Below, one piece after another: positions 41,261 to 50,288 of a stretch of 64,000 bases of DNA. The notes under the pieces are model-generated. The model was not told the origin of the DNA, ran no database searches, and saw only the letters and a program-made list of their open reading frames with translations. Within the stretch, counting starts at the first letter, position 1, and the number at the start of each line of letters is the position of its first letter. The stretch is taken from assembly GCA_965200685.1 (NCBI GenBank), contig OZ241379.1:1674001-1738000 (forward strand), written 5' to 3'. Origin of the DNA: Bin5 sp965200685 (GTDB lineage Bacteria > Chloroflexota > Anaerolineae > Caldilineales > Caldilineaceae). Both the position numbers and the translations under genes were made by a program.

Positions 41261-44206
41261 ATGTTTAAGAAATTTCTAACCAAAATCGTCGGGGATCCAA
41301 ACGAAAAGGAACTGAAGAGTCTGGAGCCACTGGTCGAGGAAGTCAATGATCTGGAAGAGATCTTCAAACAGAAAGACAACGACGAATTCAAAGAAATGAC
41401 CCAGCAGCTCCGCCAGCGGCTCATTGATGAAACCACAGACCTACGGGAGGGTCTGGCCGCCACTGAAGCCGAATACGAGGCAGTCGCGGGTACGGATGAG
41501 CAACGGTTTGCCCGCATTGAAGTCGAACGGATTCGCACAGAACTGCTGGATGAGGAACAGGCGATTCTTGATGAGATGATGCCGCAGGCCTTCGCCGCAG
41601 TACGAGAAGTGGCTAGGCGTACCATTGGCCTGCGGCCCTATGATGTGCAGATAATCGGTGGAGGTGTCCTCCATTCCGGCAAGATCGCGGAGATGAAAAC
41701 CGGTGAAGGTAAGACACTCGTTGCAACCCTACCCCTCTATCTGAACGCATTGGCCGCGCGAGGTGCCCATCTCATCACGCCCAACGACTACCTATCCAAA
41801 GTCGGTTTGCAGTTGATGGGGCCAGTCTATCATACCCTAGGGCTCTCGGCTGCAGTCATTCAAAATAGTGCAGGCAACCAAAACAGCGGCAGCTTTCTGT
41901 ACGATCCTGAGTTCCCCGCTGAGGATGACCGCTTTCAGAATCTGCGTCCTATCACCCGCCGGGAGGCATATCAGGCAGATATTACATATGGCACCAACAA
42001 TGAATTCGGCTTTGACTATCTGCGGGACAACATGGTGATGGACAAAGAGCGGCAGTCCCAACGGGAACGCCACTACGCTATCGTTGATGAGGTGGACAAC
42101 ATTCTGGTCGACGAGGCCCGCACACCGCTGATCATCTCCGGTGAAGCGCAAGAGAGCAGCAACTATTATGGCCAGTTCGCCCAACTGGTGCGCGGCCTGC
42201 AGGCAGAAATACATTATGAAGTCAACGAAAAAGAGCGGGTCTCCACCTTCACAGAAGAGGGTATCGCCACGTTAGAGCAGAAATTGGGACTGGAAAATCT
42301 CTACGATCCGACCAATTTTGACATCCTACCCTATCTGGACAATGCCCTGCGGGGCCAAGCCCTCTATCAGCGGGATAAAGATTACATTGTTCGCAACAAC
42401 GAAGTAATTATTGTGGACGAATTCACCGGGCGTCTCATGGAAGGCCGACGCTACGGTGAAGGCCTGCATCAAGCTATTGAAGCCAAGGAAGGGGTACGGG
42501 TGCAAAAGGAATCCATGACCCTGGCAACCATTACCTTCCAGAATTTCTTCCGCATGTACAATAAGTTGGCGGGCATGACCGGTACTGCTAAGACGGAGGA
42601 GGAGGAGTTCCAGAGTATCTACAACCTCGATGTGGTGGCAATCCCCACCCATCGGCCCACGGTCCGAGTCGACAACCCGGATGTGGTGTACAAAAGCCAG
42701 GCGTCCAAATATGAAGCTGTGATCAAGGAAATCATCACTGCCCACAAACAAGGGCAACCCGTGCTAGTAGGTACGGTTGCTATAGAGACAAGTGAACTGG
42801 TCAGCCGCATGCTCAAGCGGCGCGGCATCCCCCACGAGATCCTTAATGCCAAAAACCACGAACGAGAAGCCACCATTATTGCCCAGGCCGGTCGGCCCGG
42901 CGCAGTGACCATCGCTACCAACATGGCTGGTCGTGGTGTTGATATCCTCTTGGGTGGCAACTACGAAGGCCTTGCTAGGGACCAGCTACGTAAAGATGGC
43001 GTCGATCTGACCAAAATCCCACAGTTGGCGTGGAACCACTGTTTGGAATTGCTCAAGAACGGCCAGGACCCCACCGAGACCTATAACACCCCTTGGGCTG
43101 CTGTCCTCAAAGAAAGATGGGATGAAACACGAAAAGACCAGGACATTGTAAAAGACCTAGGTGGTGTGTATATCATTGGCACAGAACGCCATGAAGCCCG
43201 GCGCATCGATAACCAACTCCGTGGCCGCTCCGGACGTTTGGGTGACCCTGGCGTCAGTATCTTTTTCCTCAGTCTAGAGGACGACCTAATCCGGCGCTTC
43301 GGCGGCGACCGGGTGACCGCTATCATGGATCGACTTGGGTTGGAAGAAGATCAGCCGATCAAACACAACATGATCAGCAAAGCCATTGAGAATGCACAGA
43401 CCCGTGTGGAAGGCCACAATTTTGACATTCGCAAGCATGTCCTCAAATACGATGAGGTCGTCAATGAACAGCGGGAAACCATCTACGCGCAGAGACGCCG
43501 GATCCTCTATGAACTGTCATTGAAGCCCACGATTCAGGACATGATCGCGGACGAGATTCAAGGGGTCGTGCAACAGCACACGGACAGCACCTTTGAAGAA
43601 GAATGGAATCAGGAAGAGTTAGACCTAGCCCTGCGGACAGTTTTCCCATTCCCACAGGACTTTGACCCGTCACAGTGGCAAGATGCAGAAGATATCACAG
43701 ACCACGCCATCCAGATCGCACATCAGATCTATGATCAGAAAGAAGAGGAGGTCGGCGCAGATAGGATGCGAGATGTGGAACGTCAGATTATGCTGCGTGC
43801 CGTGGACCACCGCTGGGTGCGCCATTTGACAGACTTAGACAGGCTGCGAGAAGGCATCGGGCTGCAGGCCATTGCCCAAGTAGACCCGCTTGTCGTCTAC
43901 AAACGGGAAGCCTTTGCCATGTATCAAGAACTAATGAACGATATCCGCTCCGATATCGTCAAAACAGTTATGTCCGTACAGATACACACCGCTCCCTCAC
44001 TACCTACGCCCATTGCCCACAATATTCGAACAAACCGTCAGGATATCTCGCAGCCGAAAACGGTTCGCAATACAAACAAGCGTCCCAAACGCAACCATCT
44101 CTGCTGGTGTGGAAGTGGCAAGAAGTACAAACACTGCCATATGAAGACCGACATCAAACAGAGCCGATCATCTGTGCCAGAGATGGCGAATCCCAGTGGT
44201 TCGTGA
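41261..44206 (+). CDS. secA: Preprotein translocase ATPase SecA
   Basis: Motor that drives proteins through SecYEG. The product is 981 residues. Walker A is MKTGEGKTLVATL near 150; Walker B is VDEVDNILVDEARTPLI near 277. The preprotein cross-linking domain lies in between and after, with FMKLAGMTGTA-type segment YNKLAGMTGTAKTEEEEF. NBD2 has NMAGRGVDILLG and ERHEARRIDNQLRGRSGRLGDPG. The C-terminal zinc-binding tail is present as HLCWCGSGKKYKHCHMK, before a short polar end. AAGGAG precedes the ATG at 41261. It converges on the EEP gene (16 bases apart). Confidence 0.96.
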   Translation: MFKKFLTKIVGDPNEKELKSLEPLVEEVNDLEEIFKQKDNDEFKEMTQQLRQRLIDETTDLREGLAATEAEYEAVAGTDEQRFARIEVERIRTELLDEEQAILDEMMPQAFAAVREVARRTIGLRPYDVQIIGGGVLHSGKIAEMKTGEGKTLVATLPLYLNALAARGAHLITPNDYLSKVGLQLMGPVYHTLGLSAAVIQNSAGNQNSGSFLYDPEFPAEDDRFQNLRPITRREAYQADITYGTNNEFGFDYLRDNMVMDKERQSQRERHYAIVDEVDNILVDEARTPLIISGEAQESSNYYGQFAQLVRGLQAEIHYEVNEKERVSTFTEEGIATLEQKLGLENLYDPTNFDILPYLDNALRGQALYQRDKDYIVRNNEVIIVDEFTGRLMEGRRYGEGLHQAIEAKEGVRVQKESMTLATITFQNFFRMYNKLAGMTGTAKTEEEEFQSIYNLDVVAIPTHRPTVRVDNPDVVYKSQASKYEAVIKEIITAHKQGQPVLVGTVAIETSELVSRMLKRRGIPHEILNAKNHEREATIIAQAGRPGAVTIATNMAGRGVDILLGGNYEGLARDQLRKDGVDLTKIPQLAWNHCLELLKNGQDPTETYNTPWAAVLKERWDETRKDQDIVKDLGGVYIIGTERHEARRIDNQLRGRSGRLGDPGVSIFFLSLEDDLIRRFGGDRVTAIMDRLGLEEDQPIKHNMISKAIENAQTRVEGHNFDIRKHVLKYDEVVNEQRETIYAQRRRILYELSLKPTIQDMIADEIQGVVQQHTDSTFEEEWNQEELDLALRTVFPFPQDFDPSQWQDAEDITDHAIQIAHQIYDQKEEEVGADRMRDVERQIMLRAVDHRWVRHLTDLDRLREGIGLQAIAQVDPLVVYKREAFAMYQELMNDIRSDIVKTVMSVQIHTAPSLPTPIAHNIRTNRQDISQPKTVRNTNKRPKRNHLCWCGSGKKYKHCHMKTDIKQSRSSVPEMANPSGS

Positions 44207-44221
44207 TCGCCGGGATATCCT

Positions 44222-45043
44222 CTACAGTTCCAGATCAACGAACACTGGCCGGTGATCTGATGCTTCGTTGTCCGGGGGCTCCTGCCAGACCGCACTGTTG
44301 TGTACTGCCTGTGTTAGGGAGTTGTTGACCCATATGTAGTCGATGCGAAGGGGAGCTGACGCGGGAATGAATGTTCCTTGGCCGGCCTCGCCGGCCAGCC
44401 GCATGGTATCAGTGTAACCGATTTTTTCCATTTGAGGGATCACATGGGCGCGCATCTCCTCTTCCAGCGGGTGGTTTGCTTGTCCAACGGGCCCAGGGAT
44501 TTCAGGCATTGATGCAGCATAGTCCCAAGGCTGTATGGCGTTAAAGTCGCCTAGTACTATATGCGGTCGGTTTCGATCGCGCAGTGTCCAAGAACGCAAG
44601 GCGCGTAGTTGAACTAGCCGCACATCCTCTTCTGTATGATCCAGATGGGTCACATACACTGTCAAAAGCTGTCCATCGTCCAAAATGAGTCGGGCCTCAA
44701 GCAGCCCGCGTTGCTCTTTGCCTTCGACTGCAGTGAGATGATGAGCCGCGCTGGCCATAATCGGAAAGCGACTGAGCAAAGCATTTCCATAGCTGCGTTC
44801 GGGTAGCGAGTGTGTGGCAGGCCAGCGCATACAAGGCCCAAATACAAAGTTCATCTGTAGGGTATCTGCCAGCCAAGTCAGGGCATCTTGGGGGGCGGGC
44901 AGGCCAGCGCGGGTTGGATGATACACTTCATTCAGGCCAATCACATCGCCTTCACATGCCTGCAGCGTTTGAGCGACTTGCTGCACATTGGATGCGCCAT
45001 TTTGGCTGCGCCATCCATGAATATTGTATGTGATAATACGCAT
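44222..45043 (-). CDS. Endonuclease/exonuclease/phosphatase family protein
   Basis: 273 residues of the EEP fold. Recognisable are the N-terminal RIITYNIHGWR with the metal-side Asn, GLNEVYHPT (Glu), VTHLDHTEEDVRLVQ (His), VLGDFNAIQPWDY (Asp/Asn) and the C-terminal SDHRPVFVDLEL (Asp/His pair). All catalytic positions are present, so a phosphodiesterase or phosphatase activity on nucleic acids, phospholipids or inositol phosphates is likely; the family does not tell which. ATG 45043 has AGAAG ahead, chosen over 45058. Its promoter region abuts or overlaps the origin-like repeats, so transcription reads away from them. Confidence 0.85.
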   Translation of the reverse strand: MRIITYNIHGWRSQNGASNVQQVAQTLQACEGDVIGLNEVYHPTRAGLPAPQDALTWLADTLQMNFVFGPCMRWPATHSLPERSYGNALLSRFPIMASAAHHLTAVEGKEQRGLLEARLILDDGQLLTVYVTHLDHTEEDVRLVQLRALRSWTLRDRNRPHIVLGDFNAIQPWDYAASMPEIPGPVGQANHPLEEEMRAHVIPQMEKIGYTDTMRLAGEAGQGTFIPASAPLRIDYIWVNNSLTQAVHNSAVWQEPPDNEASDHRPVFVDLEL

Positions 45044-45253
45044 TTCGCTTCTTCTCAACCTCTGTGGCTGGGGATAACTGCCGAATATCTGGGGATAACT
45101 TGGGGATAACTCCTATAAAAGTTGGGGATAATTATGGGGATAAGTGGGGATAAGTCGTAAAAGCTGGGGATAACTCTGCGAAAAAAGTTATCCCCAGAAA
45201 TCTTGAGTTATCCCCAGATTGGGGATAACTTTCGCCTTTTTGCCGCCCAACCA

Positions 45254-45265
45254 CTACATATTGTG
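45254..45265 (+). repeat. CTACATATTGTG repeat, copy 1, inside oriC-like region
   Basis: The 12 bases CTACATATTGTG recur at 45394-45405. Copy 1 extends to an inverted repeat CTACA-TATTG-TGTAG (45254-45268). The two copies sit between clusters of DnaA-like boxes and may bind another origin regulator. Confidence 0.6.
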
Positions 45266-45393
45266 TAGAACATTTGTTCGGCGGAAAAGTTATTAAAAGT
45301 TATCCTCAAGTTATCCCCAGAGTTATCCCCAACTCCAGCCATCGTTCTCCCCCGAAATAACACAACATAGAGGGTGATCCCTTCATCAAACCC

Positions 45394-45405
45394 CTACATA
45401 TTGTG
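45394..45405 (+). repeat. CTACATATTGTG repeat, copy 2, inside oriC-like region
   Basis: Exact second copy of the 12-mer at 45254-45265, 140 bases away, with similar flanks (CC before, GTG after). Confidence 0.6.
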
Positions 45406-45440
45406 GTGTGTTCATGAGTTATCCCCATATCCCCAGCCCC

Positions 45441-45473
45441 TACTAAGACTACTAATAATACAACTATACTACT
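45441..45473 (+). other. DnaA-trio-like triplet tract (candidate unwinding element)
   Basis: TACTAAGACTACTAATAA and the next 15 bases form a run of TAC/TAA/ACT triplets directly after two TTATCCCCA-type boxes and a CCCC spacer. This order matches DnaA-trio elements next to which DnaA loads on single strands, for example in Bacillus. Confidence 0.6.
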
Positions 45474-45487
45474 GAGAGGGGAAGATC

Positions 45488-46003
45488 TCAGGGACGGGGG
45501 TCCAAAATGACCGCATTGGGAGGAAGATGTGGTAAAGGGTTTGAATATCCTCCCCATCCATCTGCAATTTTATAAGGAGAAATTCTCATGCCAAAATGAA
45601 AAGGCAGATTTAATTCGGGATTTTGGACGAAATATCCAAGCAGTTCACCTCGTTCAACTCGCTGGCCAGCGTCCACAACAACTCTTTGAAATCGAGTATA
45701 GAGGGATTCACCCCAGACATGAGAGATCTGAATAAAGAGCCCATGGCGTTCTGCATTTTTGCCGATAGCCGTAATGATGCCACAGTCCGCGGCAAAAATT
45801 TTCTCATTGGGTCTGATTTCAAAGTCAAGGCCATCATGCCCGCACAGTGTTCTAGCACCGGAAGTAAAACGACTGTAATATTCCGGGCGGTCGCCCCAAT
45901 ACTGAACCACACGCCGCCGGCCCTCAAAAGGTGCTGTCAGATAGATCCCTTCCGGTTCGTAGAATCCGTTCGAGATCAACTTGCTTGCAAAATCAAAAGA
46001 CAT
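45488..46003 (-). CDS. M23-like (LytM) peptidase family protein
   Basis: 171 residues. The core shows the M23 arrangement: HxxxD in CGHDGLDFEIRP (near 54-58), beta strands IFAADCGIITAIGKN, the SHVWGESLYTRFQRVVVDAGQRV stretch, and HFGMRIS near 137 with the final zinc His. The first HxH histidine is not clear: the usual LxHL is replaced by ISHVW. Members cleave peptidoglycan cross-links, or act as inactive regulators. No signal peptide is visible, which is odd for a wall enzyme. The gene ends 13 bases from the oriC-like triplet tract. Confidence 0.72.
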   Translation of the reverse strand: MSFDFASKLISNGFYEPEGIYLTAPFEGRRRVVQYWGDRPEYYSRFTSGARTLCGHDGLDFEIRPNEKIFAADCGIITAIGKNAERHGLFIQISHVWGESLYTRFQRVVVDAGQRVERGELLGYFVQNPELNLPFHFGMRISPYKIADGWGGYSNPLPHLPPNAVILDPRP

Positions 46004-46106
46004 CTACGCGCTTCAGATTCGACATTCGTTTTGGAAAAAGGTATACTTCACTTGTGCGTCTTTTTGAATGTATAGGACACAACGTAGCGTATGAAAGAGG
46101 AATTTG

Positions 46107-46409
46107 ATGCCTATTTATGAACTCGTCTGTAAGGATTGTGGCAATCAACACGAGCGCATCGTGTCATTTTCCACCACAACGTTCCCTGCCTGTCCTGTCT
46201 GCGGCTCTGCAGAGATCAGCCGGCTTCCGAGCAAGCCGGCGATTCACTTCAAAGGTAGCGGCTGGTATATCACCGACAGCAAAAATGACGATACCAAAAG
46301 GAAAGCCGAAAAGACGGATAGTGATGGCGATTCAGCGGACGCATCCACAGACAGTAAAGCAGAATCAAAGAGCGACGTAAAGAACCCGACAAAGACAGAA
46401 GAATCGTGA
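46107..46409 (+). CDS. FmdB-family zinc ribbon protein
   Basis: 100 residues. The first 45 are a zinc ribbon with two CxxC knuckles (YELVCKDCGNQHE, FPACPVCGSAEISRLPSKP), the FmdB/putative regulatory protein signature. FKGSGWYITD follows, and the rest is a Lys/Asp/Ser-rich disordered tail. The function is unknown; a regulatory role has been proposed for the family. The ATG at 46107 follows GAGG. Confidence 0.85.
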   Translation: MPIYELVCKDCGNQHERIVSFSTTTFPACPVCGSAEISRLPSKPAIHFKGSGWYITDSKNDDTKRKAEKTDSDGDSADASTDSKAESKSDVKNPTKTEES

Positions 46410-46497
46410 TTGTATCCACCGTTGAGCTGAAAGGATTGCGCGTCTTGAGAAGGCCACTTTCGGCAGGGGTGGTGCTTCAAATGAATGGGTAAGACAG

Positions 46498-47262
46498 TCA
46501 TGCCACGCCTGACATAGTGATCTTATCTGCGAGAAGAGATGCAAGAAATGTGCGTTCTTTGTCCGCATCAAAATATATTGTAATCTGCTTTTCCGCACCG
46601 TCCCCACTCACATCTGTAACGACACCTGTGCCGAAGTGGGTGTGTATGACTTTCTGACCACAGGCTAGTTGTGCTAACTTACGCTGCTGAGTCCGGGTTG
46701 GCTTCTGTTTTTGGGCTGTGCTCTGTTGTAACTCCGTGATGAGGCCGGTTTCCTGGTCCCGCCAAGCCTCTGCCAAGGTCGCGATCATCTGGTCCGGGTT
46801 TTTAGACAGGGACATGCGTAGCTGATTTGCGGTCTTGATTGCCGCTGCTAACTCATCCATGGCCGCTTTTTTCTCTGAGGAAGAACGGCCATCTTGTGCG
46901 GTCAGACGGCTGGCCCTGCTCAATACCCGTAGTAAACGGTCCATCTGTTTGGCTGGCTCATCAAACGGGTCGATCATCGCCAGTTGAATACCATTGAGCC
47001 GGCACAGTTCAACACGCGTCTGGTTGCGCTGCTCTTCCTCTCGTAGATCCCACTCGCTACGCCGACCTTGTCCTTTGGCAGTCAGGCCCATAAAGCGCAC
47101 GGCTACACCCATAGACAGGTACAGATAGTCCAGCTTCAAAGGTCGGCGAGAGGCCGGATTGACCAACCATTCTGGACTGATATTCGACTGTACAGTGCGG
47201 TTATTGAAGACTCTGGCGCAGATTTCCCGCCAAGCGTTCAGATATAGGTACGCAGAAGACAT
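46498..47262 (-). CDS. Unknown protein with C-terminal UvrD-tail-like domain
   Basis: 254 residues. The C-terminus, GQKVIHTHFGTGVVTDVSG and following (ITIYFDADKERTFLASLLADKI), resembles the Tudor-like domain ending UvrD/PcrA helicases, which binds RNA polymerase. The N-terminal half has a conserved-looking core (SPEWLVNPASRRPLKLDYLYLSMGVAVRFMGL, then a basic helix and VELCRLNGIQLAMIDPFD), which may be a restriction-like or other nuclease fold (LDYxY...VAVxF...ELCxxxGI). A long helical region lies between. No function can be given with confidence; a role in DNA repair or transcription coupling is a reasonable guess. Confidence 0.65.
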   Translation of the reverse strand: MSSAYLYLNAWREICARVFNNRTVQSNISPEWLVNPASRRPLKLDYLYLSMGVAVRFMGLTAKGQGRRSEWDLREEEQRNQTRVELCRLNGIQLAMIDPFDEPAKQMDRLLRVLSRASRLTAQDGRSSSEKKAAMDELAAAIKTANQLRMSLSKNPDQMIATLAEAWRDQETGLITELQQSTAQKQKPTRTQQRKLAQLACGQKVIHTHFGTGVVTDVSGDGAEKQITIYFDADKERTFLASLLADKITMSGVA

Positions 47263-47410
47263 ACAGTTTCTGTTTTTTCTTCAAAGGAATGGCACCAAGT
47301 CGCCCTACCCGAAGCTAAAGGGCAGCTAGTAGTATTGTACACATTTATGCCATAGGGTAAAAAATTTGTCTGCTTGAGTTACGTCTACGCAGGCATCCAC
47401 ACCCACTGCT

Positions 47411-49021
47411 ATGACGGAATCGGGTCAGATGCACAAGCAGGATAGAGTTGTCGGGGTGCGGGCCTTGGACAGCAAAGGCATGGCCGCTGCTGCTGTGCTA
47501 GTCATGTTGCTCTTCATCCTTAGCCGGGGTACAGGCCTGCTGCGTGAAATGATCATCGGTGCCCGTTTTGGCACCAGCGCGGACCTAGATGCCTATCTAG
47601 CTGCGTTCCGTATTCCTGACCTGTTGTTTCAACTGGTTGCTGGCGGTGCTCTGGGCAGTGCCTTCATGCCCACTTTCGCCGCTGCTTGGACAGATGATAG
47701 CCAACAACAGGCTTGGCTGCTTTTCAGCCGAGTTCTGAATCTGCTCACTCTTTTCCTGCTTGTTCTTTGCGGTCTAACCATGCTTTTTGCCGAGCCTCTG
47801 ACCGCTAGAGTGATTGTGCCGGGGTTCTCTGCCGAGCAGCAGCGGTTGACTGCTTCGCTCATGCGCTGGATGCTGGCGAGTACCGTCATCTTCGGCGCGA
47901 GCGGTCTGATCATGGGCGCACTCAATGCCATGCAACATTTTCTTCTTCCAGCTATAGCACCTGTGCTCTACAATTGTGCCATCATCGCCGGCGCGTGGTT
48001 ATTGGCCCCGACACAGGGCATCCATGGGTTGGTGATCGGTGTAGCCATGGGGTCGGTATTGCATTTCGCTGTACAATTGCCAGGCCTGCTGCGGCAGGGC
48101 ATGTCCTATACGTTCAGCTTTCAGTGGCAAGACCCACAGGTGCGGGATGTGGCGCGGCTGATGGGGCCACGGGTACTTGGGCTGCTGTTTGTCCAGATCA
48201 ACTTTCTGATCAATACGATTCTGGCCAGTGGTCTGCCAAATGGTAGCCTCAGTGCCCTCAACTACGCTTGGCTGCTGATGTTGCTCCCCCAAGGGGTTTT
48301 TGCCCAGGCCGTGGCCACGGTTGCCTTCCCTACCTTTTCCGCGCAGGTGGTTGCCGGCAATCGTACACAACTCTTAGAGACTCTTTCTGGGCTATTGCGG
48401 CTGATTCTCTTTCTGTCGATACCGGCGGCATTTCTACTCTTTTTGCTAGACGAACCGTTCATTGAGATTCTGTTTCAGCGGGGCAGATTTGATGGCACTA
48501 GCACGCAAGCTGTCGCCTATGCGCTGCGTTTTTATGCCCTGGGCCTGGTAGCCCACGCGGTGGTTGAGATCGTAGTGCGGGTTTTTTACGCGCTCCACGA
48601 CACAGCCACGCCGGTTGTCGTGGGCATCACCGCCATGGTTTTGAATATTCTTCTGAGTCTTGTCCTGATCGACTACTTGAGTTATGGTGGTCTGGCCCTT
48701 GCCAACAGCATTGCGACTGGTTTGGAGATGATCGTTTTACTCATTGTGCTGGATCGCAGATTACAGGGCCTGCCTTTTCGGGAATTACTGACGAGCAGCG
48801 GACGTTCTCTTTTGGCAACATTTCTGATGGCCGCTGGGGTCGTCTCTTGGCTGCTCCTTCTTCCTGCCCGCTCCTCTATTTCTTGGCTTCCTCTAGGCTG
48901 GATGGCAGCAATCGTGGGCCTTGGCATTGGCATCTTCATTTATGGAATTGCCACCTTTCTTTTGGGCAGTTCGGAAGTTCGCTTAATAGGGGATTTGGTG
49001 CGTAGGCGAAGGCAAATATAA
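47411..49021 (+). CDS. murJ: Lipid II flippase MurJ (MviN family)
   Basis: 536 residues with about 14 membrane helices of the MOP superfamily. The N-terminal signature SRGTGLLREMIIGARFGTSADLDAYLAAFRIPDLLFQLVAGGALGSAFMPTF is cut here in shorter pieces: RGTGLLREMIIGARFG (about 38-53), AYLAAFRIPDLLFQL, and LGSAFMPTF. It moves lipid-linked peptidoglycan precursor across the membrane. The C-terminal helix pair (LPLGWMAAIVGLGIGIFIYG) is typical. No neighbouring wall genes are seen; it stands alone between divergent and parallel genes. Confidence 0.9.
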   Translation: MTESGQMHKQDRVVGVRALDSKGMAAAAVLVMLLFILSRGTGLLREMIIGARFGTSADLDAYLAAFRIPDLLFQLVAGGALGSAFMPTFAAAWTDDSQQQAWLLFSRVLNLLTLFLLVLCGLTMLFAEPLTARVIVPGFSAEQQRLTASLMRWMLASTVIFGASGLIMGALNAMQHFLLPAIAPVLYNCAIIAGAWLLAPTQGIHGLVIGVAMGSVLHFAVQLPGLLRQGMSYTFSFQWQDPQVRDVARLMGPRVLGLLFVQINFLINTILASGLPNGSLSALNYAWLLMLLPQGVFAQAVATVAFPTFSAQVVAGNRTQLLETLSGLLRLILFLSIPAAFLLFLLDEPFIEILFQRGRFDGTSTQAVAYALRFYALGLVAHAVVEIVVRVFYALHDTATPVVVGITAMVLNILLSLVLIDYLSYGGLALANSIATGLEMIVLLIVLDRRLQGLPFRELLTSSGRSLLATFLMAAGVVSWLLLLPARSSISWLPLGWMAAIVGLGIGIFIYGIATFLLGSSEVRLIGDLVRRRRQI

Positions 49022-49194
49022 TGCTAACCGAACACAAATGTAATGTTAAGAAACTATGCGTATACTGATCTCGTAATGGTATAATAAAATCTAAATATAT
49101 CATTTGCTACTCTGCCTTTGGCATGATAGAGTAGACAAAATCGACTATTCCTGTTCGTTGCCAGAACAGCAACACACGATAAATGAGGTGAACT

Positions 49195-49902
49195 ATGTTC
49201 TTGGGTGGTGGATATATAACCTATCTGCTTGTGAGTCTGCCTGCACTTTTACTGGGCCTATGGGCCCAGGCCAAAGTCCGGTCAGCCTTTAATAAATATT
49301 CGAAAGTGTCGGCCGGGCGCGGCATGGCCGGTGCAGAGGTCGCTCGCTACATTCTCGACTCGAACGGGTTAGGCCATGTGAATGTCGAACAGGGACGGGG
49401 TTTCCTGTCTGACCACTACGACCCGTCCAGAAAAACCTTGCGACTAAGCCCGCAGGTATACCAGAGCAACAGCGTGGCCGCTGTTGGTGTTGCAGCTCAC
49501 GAAGCAGGCCATGCGCTTCAACACAAAGTAAACTACGGCCCTCTGTCCCTACGCAGTGCCATGGTTCCCAGCGTTCAACTGGGAAGTTGGCTCGGTCCGA
49601 TTGTCTTTTTCATCGGCTTCTTCTTTCTCGGCAGCACCATTTTGGGGCAATCTCTTGCCTGGGTCGGCCTGATTCTTTTCGGCGCGACCGCGGTATTTGC
49701 ATTGGTAACTCTGCCGGTGGAATTTGACGCCAGCAAGCGAGCCAAGCAGATTCTCGTCAGCCAAGGGGTCGTCAGCCAACAGGAGCTAACAGGCGTCAAC
49801 GCAGTGCTGGATGCAGCAGCCTTGACCTATGTGGCCGGCGCGATCCAGGCACTCACAACACTGTTGTATTATGCTTTCCTGTTGCTAGGCCGTAGGGAGT
49901 AG
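49195..49902 (+). CDS. YugP-type zinc-dependent membrane protease
   Basis: 235 residues. An N-terminal helix (ITYLLVSLPALLLGLWAQA) is followed by the peptidase core with AAHEAGHALQHK (HExxH, near residue 100) and two helices (LGPIVFFIGFFFLGSTILG, VGLILFGATAVFALVTLPV), plus a final one near the C-terminus. This is the layout of the YugP/Peptidase_M_neutral membrane zinc protease family, whose substrates are little known. FDASKRAKQILVSQG is also conserved. GAGGTG precedes the ATG. Confidence 0.9.
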   Translation: MFLGGGYITYLLVSLPALLLGLWAQAKVRSAFNKYSKVSAGRGMAGAEVARYILDSNGLGHVNVEQGRGFLSDHYDPSRKTLRLSPQVYQSNSVAAVGVAAHEAGHALQHKVNYGPLSLRSAMVPSVQLGSWLGPIVFFIGFFFLGSTILGQSLAWVGLILFGATAVFALVTLPVEFDASKRAKQILVSQGVVSQQELTGVNAVLDAAALTYVAGAIQALTTLLYYAFLLLGRRE

Positions 49903-49993
49903 TGCTCCTACCAGCGGAAAAAACGAGGACACAGAGAGCAGCCAGGGAAGGCGGTGTTAGGCGATGCTATCTTTATTGAAATGGAGTAGAAAA

Positions 49994-50206
49994 ATGTTTA
50001 CTGGTGGTGCTGGGCACTGGTTTCTGATTGCCCCAGGGCTGACGTTGATTCTCTTCGGTATGGCAATTCTGATCTGGCCTGAACTGTTGGCCTATATGGT
50101 GGCCGGCCTGTTCATTGCAGTTGGATTTAGCCTCAGCGGCTGGGGATGGCGCATGACCAAAGGACAGCGCAGAGCAACAAATCAGTGGCAATTTATGGAT
50201 GAATAG
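49994..50206 (+). CDS. Small membrane protein
   Basis: 70 residues with two hydrophobic helices (FLIAPGLTLILFGMAILIWPELLAY and VAGLFIAVGFSLSGWGW) and a basic-polar tail. The ATG at 49994 has GGAG seven bases ahead; the in-frame start at 49964 is less likely. The function is unknown. It follows the protease gene by about 90 bases. Confidence 0.65.
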   Translation: MFTGGAGHWFLIAPGLTLILFGMAILIWPELLAYMVAGLFIAVGFSLSGWGWRMTKGQRRATNQWQFMDE

Positions 50207-50288
50207 AAGGCGAACAGCAGCCCTCAGCACAGAAGAAAAGAATGGAGAGGAGTGAGAAATATTTTTCTTACTCCTATTATCTTATCTG

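Larger units (their letters stand above)
45060..45475. other. oriC: Putative chromosomal origin of replication (oriC)
   Basis: Thirteen exact copies of the nonamer TTATCCCCA occur in about 360 bases. Eight read on the minus strand (starting 45069, 45090, 45101, 45123, 45135, 45145, 45165, 45220) and five on the plus (45188, 45208, 45311, 45323, 45419). TTATCCTCA (45300) and ATATCCCCA (45427) are variants. They differ at one position from the DnaA box TTATCCACA. The last pair is followed by a C-rich spacer and a triplet tract (45441-45473), as in the basal unwinding system of known origins. An AT-rich segment lies at 45284-45302. dnaA/dnaN are not adjacent, which is common in some phyla. Confidence 0.8.

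Noticed and set aside
45060..45475. Plasmid iterons rather than a chromosomal origin
   Set aside because: Surrounding genes (secA, gyrB, rpoD, pyrG, ruvA/C, efp) are chromosomal housekeeping genes, no replication initiator gene is adjacent, and the repeats are DnaA-box-like.
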